Shown: positions 39,746 through 49,973, counted from the stretch's first letter. The stretch is DNA of 64,000 bases from an uncultured Pelagibacteraceae bacterium (GCA_902523515.1 CABYZT010000006.1:18339-82338); one strand, 5' to 3'. Made by a program: numbers and translations. Notes: generated by a model from the letters alone, not told the origin.

Positions 39746-40300
39746 ATGAAAAAAAAATTTAAACCAAGAATTAAAGCAAGATTAAGAAAAAATAGACAAG
39801 CTTTAAGTAAAAATATTGATAATTTTTTTGGATGGGTTAAAGGTGCAAAACTTGTTGAGCTTAAAGAATGTAATCCTGAAGAGGATCCTGTTAGACCAGA
39901 ATTAGATAACAAGTTTAGAACAGGATATGGAAGAAAGATTTTTGGTGTCAAATATCAAGGAGAAATTCATGCTGTAATGTGTTTTGCTTATACAAATGAA
40001 ATTCCAAAAAGTGTTGAAGAGTTAGAAAAATTAAGCACTGATGCATTTCTTCAAACAGCAATGAGAGATCAATCAGGTGGTCAAATAGCAATTGCTTATA
40101 CTGTCTGGTCCAAAAAAAAGGGTGGAGGAAAATTAATTGTAAAGGAAGTATTTAAAAATATAAAAAAATCAAATCATTTAAATAGATTGGTAACCCTTTC
40201 ACCTCTAACAGAAATGGCAACAAATTTTCATGAGAGAAATGGCGCTAAATTAATTCAAATTAATGAAACTACACAAAATTTTGAATATAAAGTTATGTAA
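39746..40300 (+). CDS. conserved hypothetical protein, possibly GNAT-like
   Basis: 184-aa ORF, no strong motif; C-terminal FHERNGAKLIQ is weakly GNAT-like. Confidence 0.6.
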   Translation: MKKKFKPRIKARLRKNRQALSKNIDNFFGWVKGAKLVELKECNPEEDPVRPELDNKFRTGYGRKIFGVKYQGEIHAVMCFAYTNEIPKSVEELEKLSTDAFLQTAMRDQSGGQIAIAYTVWSKKKGGGKLIVKEVFKNIKKSNHLNRLVTLSPLTEMATNFHERNGAKLIQINETTQNFEYKVM

Positions 40301-40302
40301 TA

Positions 40303-40869
40303 ATGAAAATTATTAAACTTTATTTTATAGTATTTTGTACTTTATTTATTTTACCTTATTCTGCAGTTATGGCTTATGAGGAAGCAAATTATGAAGTTGT
40401 CTCTAAAAATGAAGTTTATGAGATTAGAAAATATTCTGATCGTTTAGCGGTGGAAACAATGAAATCTGGAATAGATAGTAATTTTAGAAAGTTATTTAAT
40501 TACATTTCAGGCAGAAACGATACCCAAGAAAAAATTAAAATGACTACCCCAGTTACTCAGGTTGAAAAAAATGGAAGTATGAGTATGCAATTTTACTTGC
40601 CCTCTAAATTTAATTCAGAAAATGCACCAAATCCAAGCAGGAAAGATGTTAAAATAGTTAACATTGAAGGAGGATACTACGCAGTACTGAGGTATTCTGG
40701 ACGAGCATCAGATGGAAATTTTATTAAACATAAAGAAATTTTAGAAAAAGAGTTACAAAAAAACAATATATCAATTATAAGCCCACCAATTAGAGCAACT
40801 TATGACAGTCCATTTACCCTTCCAATCAACAGAAGAAATGAGGCTATGTTTAAAGTGGAATTAAATTGA
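40303..40869 (+). CDS. SOUL family heme-binding protein
   Basis: Signal peptide; YEEANYEVVSKNEVYEIRKYSDRLAVET, KIKMTTPVTQ, VLRYSGRAS. Confidence 0.92.
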   Translation: MKIIKLYFIVFCTLFILPYSAVMAYEEANYEVVSKNEVYEIRKYSDRLAVETMKSGIDSNFRKLFNYISGRNDTQEKIKMTTPVTQVEKNGSMSMQFYLPSKFNSENAPNPSRKDVKIVNIEGGYYAVLRYSGRASDGNFIKHKEILEKELQKNNISIISPPIRATYDSPFTLPINRRNEAMFKVELN

Positions 40870-41282
40870 AGAAATCAAAATTTAAAGCAATGGTGTTATC
40901 TTGTATAGATCCAAGATTTCAACATTTAGTTCATAATCACTTAAAGAAAAAAAAATTAATAGGAAAATACAGTGCTTTTACAATTGCAGGTTCAGCAGTT
41001 GGGGTTACACATAATAAATTTAAAAAATGGCATAAAACGTTTTATGATAATTTAGAAACCTCTATTCAATTACATAAAATAGAAAAATTAATTGTCATTA
41101 ATCATAAAGATTGTGGTGCAGCTAAAATTGCAAATGGAAAAAAAGAATTTGGTCCAGTAAATGAAAAAAAAATTCATAAGGAGTCTTTCTCTAAAATTAA
41201 AAAACAAATAAAAAAAAGATTTCCAAAATTGATAGTAGAATTAAATCTAATTTCTTTAGATAGTAAAATTACTAAATTCTAA
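40866..41282 (+). CDS. short beta-carbonic-anhydrase-like protein
   Basis: VLSCIDPRF (CxDxR) and VINHKDCGAAKI (HxxC) zinc-ligand motifs; 138 aa, TTG start. Confidence 0.7.
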   Translation: MKKSKFKAMVLSCIDPRFQHLVHNHLKKKKLIGKYSAFTIAGSAVGVTHNKFKKWHKTFYDNLETSIQLHKIEKLIVINHKDCGAAKIANGKKEFGPVNEKKIHKESFSKIKKQIKKRFPKLIVELNLISLDSKITKF

Positions 41283-43817
41283 TTATTGATTTCTTATTAG
41301 AGGATAAACTTTAGGATTTAGATATTTCAAGTTTGTTAGCAATATTAAAATTAAAGTAACAAAACCAATTGAAAATCCTAAATAAATTAAAACTTTAAAG
41401 TCAAATATCCACACTAGCTCAAAAATATTTTCCATAATAAATTTTGAACCAATCACCGCAAAGAGTATTGCAATTAAAATTACAGATTTAAAAATAATAA
41501 TGAATTCAATTAACGAAGAAAAAACAATTTGTTTTTTTGAAAAACCTAAAATTTTAAAGACTAAATTTTGATATTCCTTTACTTTTCCTTGAACCATAAT
41601 TGCACTTGAAATTACAATTAAACCAATAACAATAGTAACTGCTGAAATTAAAGTAACTGCAATAAATACTTTATTTAAAACAGCTGTAACTTTAGATAAA
41701 TAATCTGCAATTTTTATTATTGATAAACTTGGCATAATTTCAAGCATTTCAGTTTCATCAAATTTATTTGAATTAAATTTTGCAGTAGCCAAATATTCGT
41801 GTGGAATATTTTTTGCAAATTGAGGATTAAATAACATTGCAAAGTTGATGCTTAAATCTCGATAATCTACCTCTCTGAAATTAATTATTTTTCCTTCAAT
41901 TTCACGCCCATAAATATTTAAAGTAAAAATATCTCCTAACTGGATATTTAAATCTTTAGCAACTTTTGCATCTAAAGATATTTGAAGTTGATTAGGGTTT
42001 GATAAATCCCACCATTCACCTTGTAAAATTGGATTGTCTTCAGGTACATTTTCTACCCAAGAAGATCTTCGTTCACTACCAATTACCCAGTAACTATCAT
42101 TATCTGGTTTAATATAAGTGTTAGGATCTATACCATTAATTTTAACAATTCCAGAGGATACCATTGGCACAATTTCAATAGATGCATTTGGATCCATATT
42201 TAAAATTCCTTGTTCAAATTTCTCTCTTTCTCCCTTTTGAATACCTACGAAGAAATAATCAGGCGCAATACCAGGAATTGATTTAGCAATTTCTCTTTGA
42301 AAATTTGTACCAACTAAAGCTAGGGTTAATAGTAAAGTAACCCCTAAGCCAAGAGACATAACTGTAATAGGAGTAATACTTTTTGTTTGGGTAATATTTT
42401 TAATTGAAACTTTTAAAGAAATTATTGAACTAGATTTGAATTTTTTTAGAAAAAAAATGATTAATTTTGAAAGCAAGAAAAATATAATTAAACACACAAA
42501 AAAAGCAGCAAAGTAACCCAAGCTATAAGAAGGTTGTTCAGATCCAATCGTGAATAATAAAATTAAGATAGATAGTAAAACAAAGCTTAGAAAAATTGAT
42601 CTCTTAGAATAATAAAATTGAAGGTTTTGAAATACGTTTCTAAATAAATTAGATGCTTTTACTTGATCAATAGAACTGACTGTTGGAATAGAAAAAATTA
42701 CAAGAACCAACAAACCTACTAAAAATATTTTTAAAAAATTAAGTAATGAAAATACTGGATAAACATTCAATCCTAATCCATCAGATAAATATTTATCTGC
42801 TATTGGAACAATTAAAAAACTGGATTCATAAGCTACAACAGTAATGATAAATAAAAGTATAAATAACTGTAGATAATATAGTGTTTTAATATTACCCGAA
42901 TAAAAGCCAACTGCCTTTCTAACAGCTATCGACATATTGTTTTGATTAATAAAAGAAAGCAAAGTATTTGCTATTCCAATACCTGCTATCAACATTGCAC
43001 TGATAGATACAAGAGATAAAAATTGAGAAAAATTATTAATAATTCTCTTTATACCACTCGCAGAATTTTCAGGATATCTAAGTTTAACTTTTTGATCGTC
43101 TTTAAAGATTTCTTCAATTCGTTGTTCAATTTCCTCTGGCTTATCATTTTCATTAAACTTTACTTTATATTCATAGTTTAAAAAACTTCCAATACCGTTT
43201 AGTTTTAAAATTTCTAAAGTTTGTTTTCCTGCTAAAGCCCAATCGCCAAATGCAACAAATCCACTTACATCTGGCACTGATTTAATAATTCCAATTACTT
43301 TAAAATTTTGATTTTGAACTTTTACTATTTCATTAATTTTAATATTTAGGGTTTTTGATAAACTTTCATTGATCAGGATAGTATTGGGCTCTTTTTGCAT
43401 TCTTTCATAAGCACCAATTGGTTCATAAACAACATTTCCATATAAAGGATATTTTTCATCCACAGTTTTAATTCTAGTAAATAATGATTTATTTTTTTCT
43501 CTGCTAGTAGTTGAAAGCATAGTGCTGAACTCAACCATTTGAGAAACAGTTGCAAATTCTTTTACTTTGTTAACTATATCTAAATTTCCTTGATTACGAT
43601 TGTAATCAATCTCTAAATCTCCACCTAAAAGCGCTTTGGCATTATCATTTAGTTCTTTTTTAAGGCTATCTTCAATTGTGAAAATAGCGCTTAAAATAAA
43701 TAAACTTATAAAGAGTGTAACAATGATACTGGAAATTCTATGATAATTTCTGCTTAAGTCCTTTAAAGCGTATTTAAAGATCAAACTAAATTCTGAAGGA
43801 TTATTTAATTTTTCCAT
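41283..43817 (-). CDS. ybbP: ABC transporter permease, FtsX/YbbP-like
   Basis: 844-aa FtsX-domain protein, coupled to a YbbA-like ATPase and next to tesA. Confidence 0.88.
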   Translation of the reverse strand: MEKLNNPSEFSLIFKYALKDLSRNYHRISSIIVTLFISLFILSAIFTIEDSLKKELNDNAKALLGGDLEIDYNRNQGNLDIVNKVKEFATVSQMVEFSTMLSTTSREKNKSLFTRIKTVDEKYPLYGNVVYEPIGAYERMQKEPNTILINESLSKTLNIKINEIVKVQNQNFKVIGIIKSVPDVSGFVAFGDWALAGKQTLEILKLNGIGSFLNYEYKVKFNENDKPEEIEQRIEEIFKDDQKVKLRYPENSASGIKRIINNFSQFLSLVSISAMLIAGIGIANTLLSFINQNNMSIAVRKAVGFYSGNIKTLYYLQLFILLFIITVVAYESSFLIVPIADKYLSDGLGLNVYPVFSLLNFLKIFLVGLLVLVIFSIPTVSSIDQVKASNLFRNVFQNLQFYYSKRSIFLSFVLLSILILLFTIGSEQPSYSLGYFAAFFVCLIIFFLLSKLIIFFLKKFKSSSIISLKVSIKNITQTKSITPITVMSLGLGVTLLLTLALVGTNFQREIAKSIPGIAPDYFFVGIQKGEREKFEQGILNMDPNASIEIVPMVSSGIVKINGIDPNTYIKPDNDSYWVIGSERRSSWVENVPEDNPILQGEWWDLSNPNQLQISLDAKVAKDLNIQLGDIFTLNIYGREIEGKIINFREVDYRDLSINFAMLFNPQFAKNIPHEYLATAKFNSNKFDETEMLEIMPSLSIIKIADYLSKVTAVLNKVFIAVTLISAVTIVIGLIVISSAIMVQGKVKEYQNLVFKILGFSKKQIVFSSLIEFIIIFKSVILIAILFAVIGSKFIMENIFELVWIFDFKVLIYLGFSIGFVTLILILLTNLKYLNPKVYPLIRNQ

Positions 43818-44466
43818 CTTTTATTTTTATTTTCCTTTTTGCTTTGTCAGCAAGTTTAGGATCATGAGTTACCATGATTAGAGACGAACCTTCTTCTTTG
43901 ACGTACTTAAATAAAATATTTGCAATCATTATAGAATTTTCAGTATCTAAGTTACCAGTTGGTTCATCTGCTAAGATTAATTCTGGTTTCATCGCAATTG
44001 CTCTAGCGATAGCAACTCTTTGTTGTTCACCGCCTGATAATTGACTTGGAAGATTATTAAAACGATGATTCAAACCAAAACGATCTAATAAAATTTTTGC
44101 TTCTTTTTCTGTATTTTTAAAATTATTAAGTTCAAGAGTTAAAGCAACATTTTCAACTGCTGTGTAATTAGGAATTAAATAAAAAGACTGAAATATTATT
44201 CCAATATTTTTCTTTCTTATCTCAGATACTTCGTCTTCACTAAGGCCTGTTATGTCTCGATCATTAAAAATTATTTTACCAGAGGTCGGTTTTTCTAAGC
44301 CTCCAATTAACATTATTAAACTTGTTTTACCTGAGCCACTTTCACCAACTACTGAAACAGTTTCTTTTTTCTTAATATTTAAATTAATATTTTTTAAAAC
44401 ACTGATAGTATCTTTCCCAGTTTGGTATTTGAGATTTATTTTTTTTAATTTAAGAAGAGTACTCAT
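43801..44466 (-). CDS. ybbA: ABC transporter ATP-binding protein (YbbA/LolD-like)
   Basis: GESGSGKTSLIMLIGGLE, LSGGEQQRVAIARAIAMKP, ADEPTGNLD. Start taken at MSTLLKLKKINLKYQ (44466); track start 44514. Confidence 0.93.
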   Translation of the reverse strand: MSTLLKLKKINLKYQTGKDTISVLKNINLNIKKKETVSVVGESGSGKTSLIMLIGGLEKPTSGKIIFNDRDITGLSEDEVSEIRKKNIGIIFQSFYLIPNYTAVENVALTLELNNFKNTEKEAKILLDRFGLNHRFNNLPSQLSGGEQQRVAIARAIAMKPELILADEPTGNLDTENSIMIANILFKYVKEEGSSLIMVTHDPKLADKAKRKIKIKDGKIK

Positions 44467-45076
44467 GAACAAAAGTTTATTTACAAAAATTTTCATAATC
44501 TTTCTAGTGCACATAAACGCAAGTGCAATAGAAAAAGTAGTTTTATTTGGTGATAGTTTGATGGCTGGTTATGGATTACCTAAAGAACAGCATTTATCTA
44601 TAGTTTTAGAAAACAATCTTAAGCAAGCTGGTTTAAATATTAAAGTCATTAATGGAAGTGTCTCTGGTAGCACGTCATCAGGTGGATTAAATAGAGCTGA
44701 TTGGAGTTTATCAGAGCCAGGTATTGATTTAATTATTTTAGGGTTAGGTGCTAATGATATGCTTAGAGGAATCCAACCAGAGGAAACGGAAAAAAATTTA
44801 GAACAAATAATAAAAGTTGCTCAGAATAAAAAAATTAAAATTATTTTAGCTGGAATGGTAGCACCAGATACTCATGGGGAAAAATATAAAAAAGAGTTTG
44901 ATGCTATTTATCCAAATTTATCAAAAAAATATAATTTAGCATTAATCCCATTTCTTCTTGAAGGAGTAGCATTAAACCCAAGCTTAAATCAGCAAGATGG
45001 GATTCATCCAAATAAAGAAGGAACAATTAAAGTAAGTGAAACTATTAAAAAAAGTATTATTAGTATTTTAAATTAA
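44465..45076 (+). CDS. tesA: arylesterase / thioesterase I (SGNH hydrolase, TesA-like)
   Basis: Signal peptide from MNKSLFTKIFIIFLVHINASA, VVLFGDSLMAGYGLP, LGANDMLRGI, DGIHPNKEG. Track start 44252 lies within ybbA antisense. Confidence 0.93.
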   Translation: MNKSLFTKIFIIFLVHINASAIEKVVLFGDSLMAGYGLPKEQHLSIVLENNLKQAGLNIKVINGSVSGSTSSGGLNRADWSLSEPGIDLIILGLGANDMLRGIQPEETEKNLEQIIKVAQNKKIKIILAGMVAPDTHGEKYKKEFDAIYPNLSKKYNLALIPFLLEGVALNPSLNQQDGIHPNKEGTIKVSETIKKSIISILN

Positions 45077-45114
45077 CCGAAGACTCTAATTCTAATATTT
45101 GATAATATTAAAAT

Positions 45115-45663
45115 ATGAAGAAGTTATTCTTAATAATTTTGGTTTATTTATTTTCACAGGTTAGCTCTTTAGCAAATGAAAGAGATACTAGACTGAACCA
45201 ATTGTTTAATGAGTTAAAAGCAAATAAATCGAAAGTAGCTTTTATAATTGAACAAGAAATTTGGGCTTTATGGAGTACACATCCAACAGATGAAAAACTT
45301 ACTGCGAGATTAGAAGAGGGCTCTCAATTTGTGAGAGATCAAAACTATATAAAAGCAAAAGATATTTTTACTGAAGTGATTAATCTTGATCAAAATTGGG
45401 CTGAGGCTTGGAATAAAAGGGCAACTGTACTTTATATGCTAGGAGAATTTCAAAAGTCACAAGATGATATAGATCAAGTATTAGCCTTAGAACAAAGACA
45501 CTTTGGAGCTTTAGCAGGGCAGGGTTTAGTAAATATTCAGCTAAAGAATTATGAAAAAGCAATAAGAAGTTATGAGCAAGCACAAGAAATTTATCCTGCC
45601 ATGAGATCACCAAAAATAATGATTAAGCAAATAGAAGAATTAATGAAACAGCAAACAATATAA
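45115..45663 (+). CDS. secreted TPR-repeat protein
   Basis: Signal peptide; tandem TPR-like units (AWNKRATVLYMLGEFQKSQDDIDQVLALEQRH). Confidence 0.85.
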   Translation: MKKLFLIILVYLFSQVSSLANERDTRLNQLFNELKANKSKVAFIIEQEIWALWSTHPTDEKLTARLEEGSQFVRDQNYIKAKDIFTEVINLDQNWAEAWNKRATVLYMLGEFQKSQDDIDQVLALEQRHFGALAGQGLVNIQLKNYEKAIRSYEQAQEIYPAMRSPKIMIKQIEELMKQQTI

Positions 45664-46283
45664 TGTGTGGAAGATACGTAGTAAAAAACCCAGTAACAAA
45701 AACAAATAAATTAGTGAAATCAGCAATTCAGGTTGAAGATACTGAAAACTATAATGCTCATCCTTATCAAAAACTGCCTGTAATAAAAAAATATAAAAAT
45801 GGAAATACTTTAGAAAATCTACAATGGGGCTTAGTACCTAGTTGGGCTAAAGATAAAGATTTTAAAGCTTTAATTAACGCAAGACTTGAGACTATTGATG
45901 AAAAAGTTTCCTTTAAAAAACTAATAAAAAACAACCGATGTATTGCTGTAGCAGATGGTTTTTATGAATGGAAAAGAGAAGAAAAAGAAAAAACTCCCCA
46001 TTATTTTACTCGTGAAGATACAAACCCCATTTTTTTTGCTGGGATCTTTGAAAATGATCAGTTTTGTTTAATTACAGAGGAAGCAAAAGAAAATATAAAT
46101 GAAATTCACCACAGACAACCAGTTATTTTAAATCAAGCTGATATTAATCGTTATTTAAATTTAGAATTACAAGGTTCAGCGTTTTTAAAAGAACGTAAAA
46201 TTCCAAATTTAATTTTTCATGAAGTGCCAAAAGACGTTAATAAACCTACAAACAACAGCGCTTCTTTAATTCAAAAGGTTTAA
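45663..46283 (+). CDS. SOS response-associated peptidase (SRAP/YedK/HMCES family)
   Basis: MCGRYVV with catalytic Cys2, WGLVPSWAKD, INARLETI, ADGFYEWKR, EIHHRQPVIL. Confidence 0.95.
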   Translation: MCGRYVVKNPVTKTNKLVKSAIQVEDTENYNAHPYQKLPVIKKYKNGNTLENLQWGLVPSWAKDKDFKALINARLETIDEKVSFKKLIKNNRCIAVADGFYEWKREEKEKTPHYFTREDTNPIFFAGIFENDQFCLITEEAKENINEIHHRQPVILNQADINRYLNLELQGSAFLKERKIPNLIFHEVPKDVNKPTNNSASLIQKV

Positions 46284-46769
46284 TTAGTCTCTAAAATTAA
46301 TAAAATCAATTGGAAGACCTATATCAATTGCTTTGATTGCAGCGATAGCTTCTTGAAGGTCATCTTTCTTTTTGCCATCTACTCTTAATTCATCGCCTTG
46401 AATTTTAATCTGAATTTTAAGTTTAAGTTTTTTAATGTCAGCAATAACTTTTTTAGCATTTTCTTGGCTAATACCTTCTTTTAATTCACTGACTTGTCTA
46501 ATGGATCCTCCCGAAGCTCCTTCTGAGCTTTTAACTTCTAATACTCTTGGATCCACTTTTCTTCTAACTAAATGGGTTTGCAATAATTCATTTACTTGCT
46601 TTAATTTCAATTCATCAGGGGCATTTGTAGTGACCGTTTTATCTTTTCGTTCAATTGAAATATGAAGTCCTTTAAAATCATATCGATTACTAATTTCTCT
46701 TAGACAATTAGCTAAAGCATTATCAAATTCTTGATAATTAATTTTGCTTATTACATCAAATGAAGGCAT
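46284..46769 (-). CDS. yajQ: YajQ family cyclic-di-GMP/nucleotide-binding protein
   Basis: MPSFDVISKINYQEFDNAL, EISNRYDFKG, ELRVDGKKKDDLQ. Confidence 0.95.
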   Translation of the reverse strand: MPSFDVISKINYQEFDNALANCLREISNRYDFKGLHISIERKDKTVTTNAPDELKLKQVNELLQTHLVRRKVDPRVLEVKSSEGASGGSIRQVSELKEGISQENAKKVIADIKKLKLKIQIKIQGDELRVDGKKKDDLQEAIAAIKAIDIGLPIDFINFRD

Positions 46770-46879
46770 ATTATATTATACAGTATTAATGATTAAAATT
46801 TAAACTAAATTATAAATTCTAGCAATAATAAGGCATTTTAGCTTATTGAGTTAATTGCAAATAATAATATATTTAACAC

Positions 46880-47992
46880 ATGCTTAGTTATATCATTCCA
46901 TTTTTAATACTTATCTTAGTAGTCGTTTTTATACATGAATATGGACACTACTATTTTGCAAAAAAATATGGAGTAGGTGTTACAGATTTTTCAATTGGTT
47001 TTGGTAAAGAGTTATTTGGTTGGAACGATAAATCTGGAACAAGATGGAAAATTTGTGCAATTCCTCTGGGTGGATATGTAAAATTTTTTGGAGATAGAAA
47101 TGTTTATTCACAAGCTGATCATCAAGAAATCTTAGAAAAATATAACGAAGAGGAACGGGAAAAATTATTTATTTTAAAACCTTTATATCAGAGAGTTTTA
47201 ATCGTATTTGGTGGACCTTTAGCTAATTTTTTATTAGCTTTAGTAATATTTTTTTCAATCTATACCTTTGTAGGTAAAGATTTTACTCCTGCAGTCATTA
47301 ATGAAGTTCAGAAAGATAGTCCCGCAATGGTCGGAGGATTAAAAGCTGAGGATATAATCTTAGAAATAGACGGTAATGAAGTTAAAAGCATTATGGAAGT
47401 CTCTAAATTTATCACAATGTCTACTGGTGATTTTATAGATTTCAAAGTTAAGCGTTCCTATGATGAATTAATACTAAAAGTAAAACCTAATATTGTTGAA
47501 GGTGATGATGGATTAGGAAATAAAATAAATAAAAGAATGGTAGGTATTAAGCTTGGCGCCTATAATAATAAAGTTAACCATGTAAAATTAGGACCTGCTC
47601 AGGCTTTATATCATGCAGGTTATGAAGTTTATTTTGTGAGTGTTTCCTCACTTAAATACATAGGAGGAATGATTTTAGGTAAAGCTGATACTTCTCAATT
47701 GGGAGGCCCAATTAGAATTGCAAAAATTTCTGGACAAGTTGCAACCTTTGGAGTTTTGGCATTTATTAGTATGATGGCCTATATATCAATAAGTTTAGGG
47801 CTTATTAATCTATTTCCAATACCAATGTTAGATGGAGGACATTTAATGTTTTATGCATTTGAGAAAGTTTTAGGCCGACCTTTGTCTCAAAAAACTCAAG
47901 AAGGTTTTTTTCGAATCGGATTGTTTTTGTTGTTATCATTGATGTTTTTCACCACATTTAATGATCTGAAAGACCTAGGTTTATTTAGATAA
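46880..47992 (+). CDS. rseP: site-2 protease RseP (M50 family)
   Basis: VFIHEYGHYYFAKKYGV (HExxH), PDZ domain, NLFPIPMLDGGHLMFY. Confidence 0.95.
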   Translation: MLSYIIPFLILILVVVFIHEYGHYYFAKKYGVGVTDFSIGFGKELFGWNDKSGTRWKICAIPLGGYVKFFGDRNVYSQADHQEILEKYNEEEREKLFILKPLYQRVLIVFGGPLANFLLALVIFFSIYTFVGKDFTPAVINEVQKDSPAMVGGLKAEDIILEIDGNEVKSIMEVSKFITMSTGDFIDFKVKRSYDELILKVKPNIVEGDDGLGNKINKRMVGIKLGAYNNKVNHVKLGPAQALYHAGYEVYFVSVSSLKYIGGMILGKADTSQLGGPIRIAKISGQVATFGVLAFISMMAYISISLGLINLFPIPMLDGGHLMFYAFEKVLGRPLSQKTQEGFFRIGLFLLLSLMFFTTFNDLKDLGLFR

Positions 47993-48149
47993 TTCACATT
48001 CTAAAACGTTTAAAAAAGTCAATAAATCCAACGTTAATTTAAGTTTTTACAATATATTGTGTGTTTTAAAAAACTATACACTAAAAAAAAGCTTGATTTA
48101 TCAACGTTTATGACAAGTATAAATATTAACCAACAAAACCGGAGCTAAA

Positions 48150-48425
48150 ATGAACAAAAAACAACTAATTGCTAAGCTTTCTGGCTCATTAAATTTGAGC
48201 AAAGCAGATGCTGAGCGAACTTTTGATACAATTACCAACACTATTTTAGATGCTCTAAAAGGTGATGATTCAGTAAAAATTGCTGGATTTGGTACGTACA
48301 AAGTAGCTAAGAGAAAAGCAAGAGTTGGAAGAAACCCAAGAACTGGTGAGCAGATTCAAATTGCTGCTTCTCAAAAAGTAAAATTCTTACCAGCTAAAGC
48401 TTTAAAAGAAGTATTCAACAGATAA
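48150..48425 (+). CDS. hup: HU family DNA-binding protein
   Basis: MNKKQLIAKLSGSLNLSKADAERTFD, GFGTYKVAKRKARVGRNPRTGEQIQIAASQKVKF. Confidence 0.96.
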   Translation: MNKKQLIAKLSGSLNLSKADAERTFDTITNTILDALKGDDSVKIAGFGTYKVAKRKARVGRNPRTGEQIQIAASQKVKFLPAKALKEVFNR

Positions 48426-48436
48426 TATTTTTTTTT

Positions 48437-48475
48437 AACAGCCCTAAACGTTTTTTTAATACGTTAGGGCTGTTA
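48437..48475 (+). terminator. strong stem-loop in the hup 3' UTR (no T-tract after it)
   Basis: AACAGCCCTAAACGT ... ACGTTAGGGCTGTT, one-base bulge; followed by ACTATA. Confidence 0.55.
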
Positions 48476-48569
48476 CTATATGCAAAAAATGCATAGCCAC
48501 TTTTCCTAATCAGCGTTACTTATAAATTTTATTAAAACTATAAGACAACACTTAACAAGTGGAGGTCTT

Positions 48570-49871
48570 ATGACTAAATTTATAAAAAAAATATCCGCAC
48601 CAGTTCTTAGTTTAATATTTTTATTAAACATGAGTAGTGCGGGTATGGCAGAGACAACAGTTTCTGCTGAGGTACAAGCTATATTCAACTCACTATTATT
48701 TTTAATGTGTGGTTTCATGGTCATGTTCATGGCAGCGGGTTTTGCGATGCTAGAATCTGGCATGGTAACTTCTAAAAGTGTTTCTGTAATCTGTGCAAAG
48801 AACATTGGTCTTTACTCAATTGCCGGAATTATGTTTTGGTTATTTGGATATAACTTAGCGTACGGAATACCAGAAGGTGGATATATTGGAACATTCACAC
48901 CTTGGTCTGATGCAAGTTCAGTCGATACTGGATATGCTGATGGGTCTGATTGGTATTTTCAAATGGTTTTTTGTGCAACAACAGTTTCAATTTGTTCAGG
49001 TGCAATGGCTGAAAGAGTAAAACTTTGGCCTTTCTTTCTTTTTGCAGCTATCTTATCTGGAATTATTTATCCAATCGTTATGGGTTGGCAATGGGGTGGA
49101 GGCTGGTTAGCAGAACTAGGCTTCTCTGATTTTGCTGGTTCGACATTGGTACACTCAACAGGTGGTGCAGCTGCTTTAGCAGGTATCATGTTATTAGGTG
49201 CTAGATATGGAAGATTTGGAAGTAAAGGTGAGGCGAAAGCTATAAAACCTTTTGCTGCTTCTTCTATTCCATTAGTAACAGTTGGAGTATTTATTTTATG
49301 GCTAGGTTGGTTTGGATTTAATGGTGGATCTCAATTAGCTATTGGAACATTCGATGATGCTGTAGCTGTATCAAGTATTTTTATTAATACTAATCTTGCT
49401 GCTGCTGGTGGTGTAATGGCCGCTGCAATAATCACAAGATTAATGTTTGGTAAAACAGATGTAATTCAAATGTTAAACGGAGCAATTGGTGGTCTTGTAG
49501 CTGTAACAGCTGAACCATTAGCACCATCGCCATTAGCGGCTATTTTCATAGGTGCTGTAGGTGGTTTAATCGTTGTATTTGGAACGAAATTACTTTTTAG
49601 TTTCAAACTTGACGATGTTGTAGGTGCAATCCCTGCCCACATGTTTGCAGGAATATGGGGAACATTGGCAGTGCCATTAACAAACACTGACGCTTCGTTC
49701 AGCGCACAATTAATTGGTGTGTTGTCGATTAACATCTTTGTATTTGTGGTGTCATATATTGTGTTCTCAATTATGAAGGCTACTTTTGGAATTAGGTTAA
49801 GTAAAGAGGCCGAAGCTAAAGGTACTGACGTAACTGAAACAGGTGTAATAGCATACGCAATACGAGACTAA
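48570..49871 (+). CDS. amt: ammonium transporter
   Basis: FNSLLFLMCGFMVMFMAAGFAMLESGMVTSKSV, DFAGSTLVHSTGGAAALAG, GWFGFNGGSQLAI. Confidence 0.96.
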   Translation: MTKFIKKISAPVLSLIFLLNMSSAGMAETTVSAEVQAIFNSLLFLMCGFMVMFMAAGFAMLESGMVTSKSVSVICAKNIGLYSIAGIMFWLFGYNLAYGIPEGGYIGTFTPWSDASSVDTGYADGSDWYFQMVFCATTVSICSGAMAERVKLWPFFLFAAILSGIIYPIVMGWQWGGGWLAELGFSDFAGSTLVHSTGGAAALAGIMLLGARYGRFGSKGEAKAIKPFAASSIPLVTVGVFILWLGWFGFNGGSQLAIGTFDDAVAVSSIFINTNLAAAGGVMAAAIITRLMFGKTDVIQMLNGAIGGLVAVTAEPLAPSPLAAIFIGAVGGLIVVFGTKLLFSFKLDDVVGAIPAHMFAGIWGTLAVPLTNTDASFSAQLIGVLSINIFVFVVSYIVFSIMKATFGIRLSKEAEAKGTDVTETGVIAYAIRD

Positions 49872-49883
49872 TTGTATGCAATA

Positions 49884-49930
49884 TAGAGGCTCTTCGATCT
49901 CCATGTCGTTATCTCATTGAAGAGCCTCTA
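49884..49930 (+). other. long-loop hairpin downstream of amt
   Basis: TAGAGGCTCTTC ... GAAGAGCCTCTA, perfect 12-bp stem with 23-nt loop. Confidence 0.75.
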
Positions 49931-49973
49931 ATAAAAAGAATTAACTATAATCTCTCTCTCTAGTTAGTTAACT

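Noticed and set aside
48049-48060. 12-bp palindrome ACAATATATTGT between rseP and hup
   Set aside because: Very AT-rich; such palindromes are expected by chance at this base composition, with no linked regulator.
48101-49735. Antisense ORFs 48101..48301, 48506..48805 and 49466..49735 around hup and amt
   Set aside because: Shadow frames of highly conserved genes.
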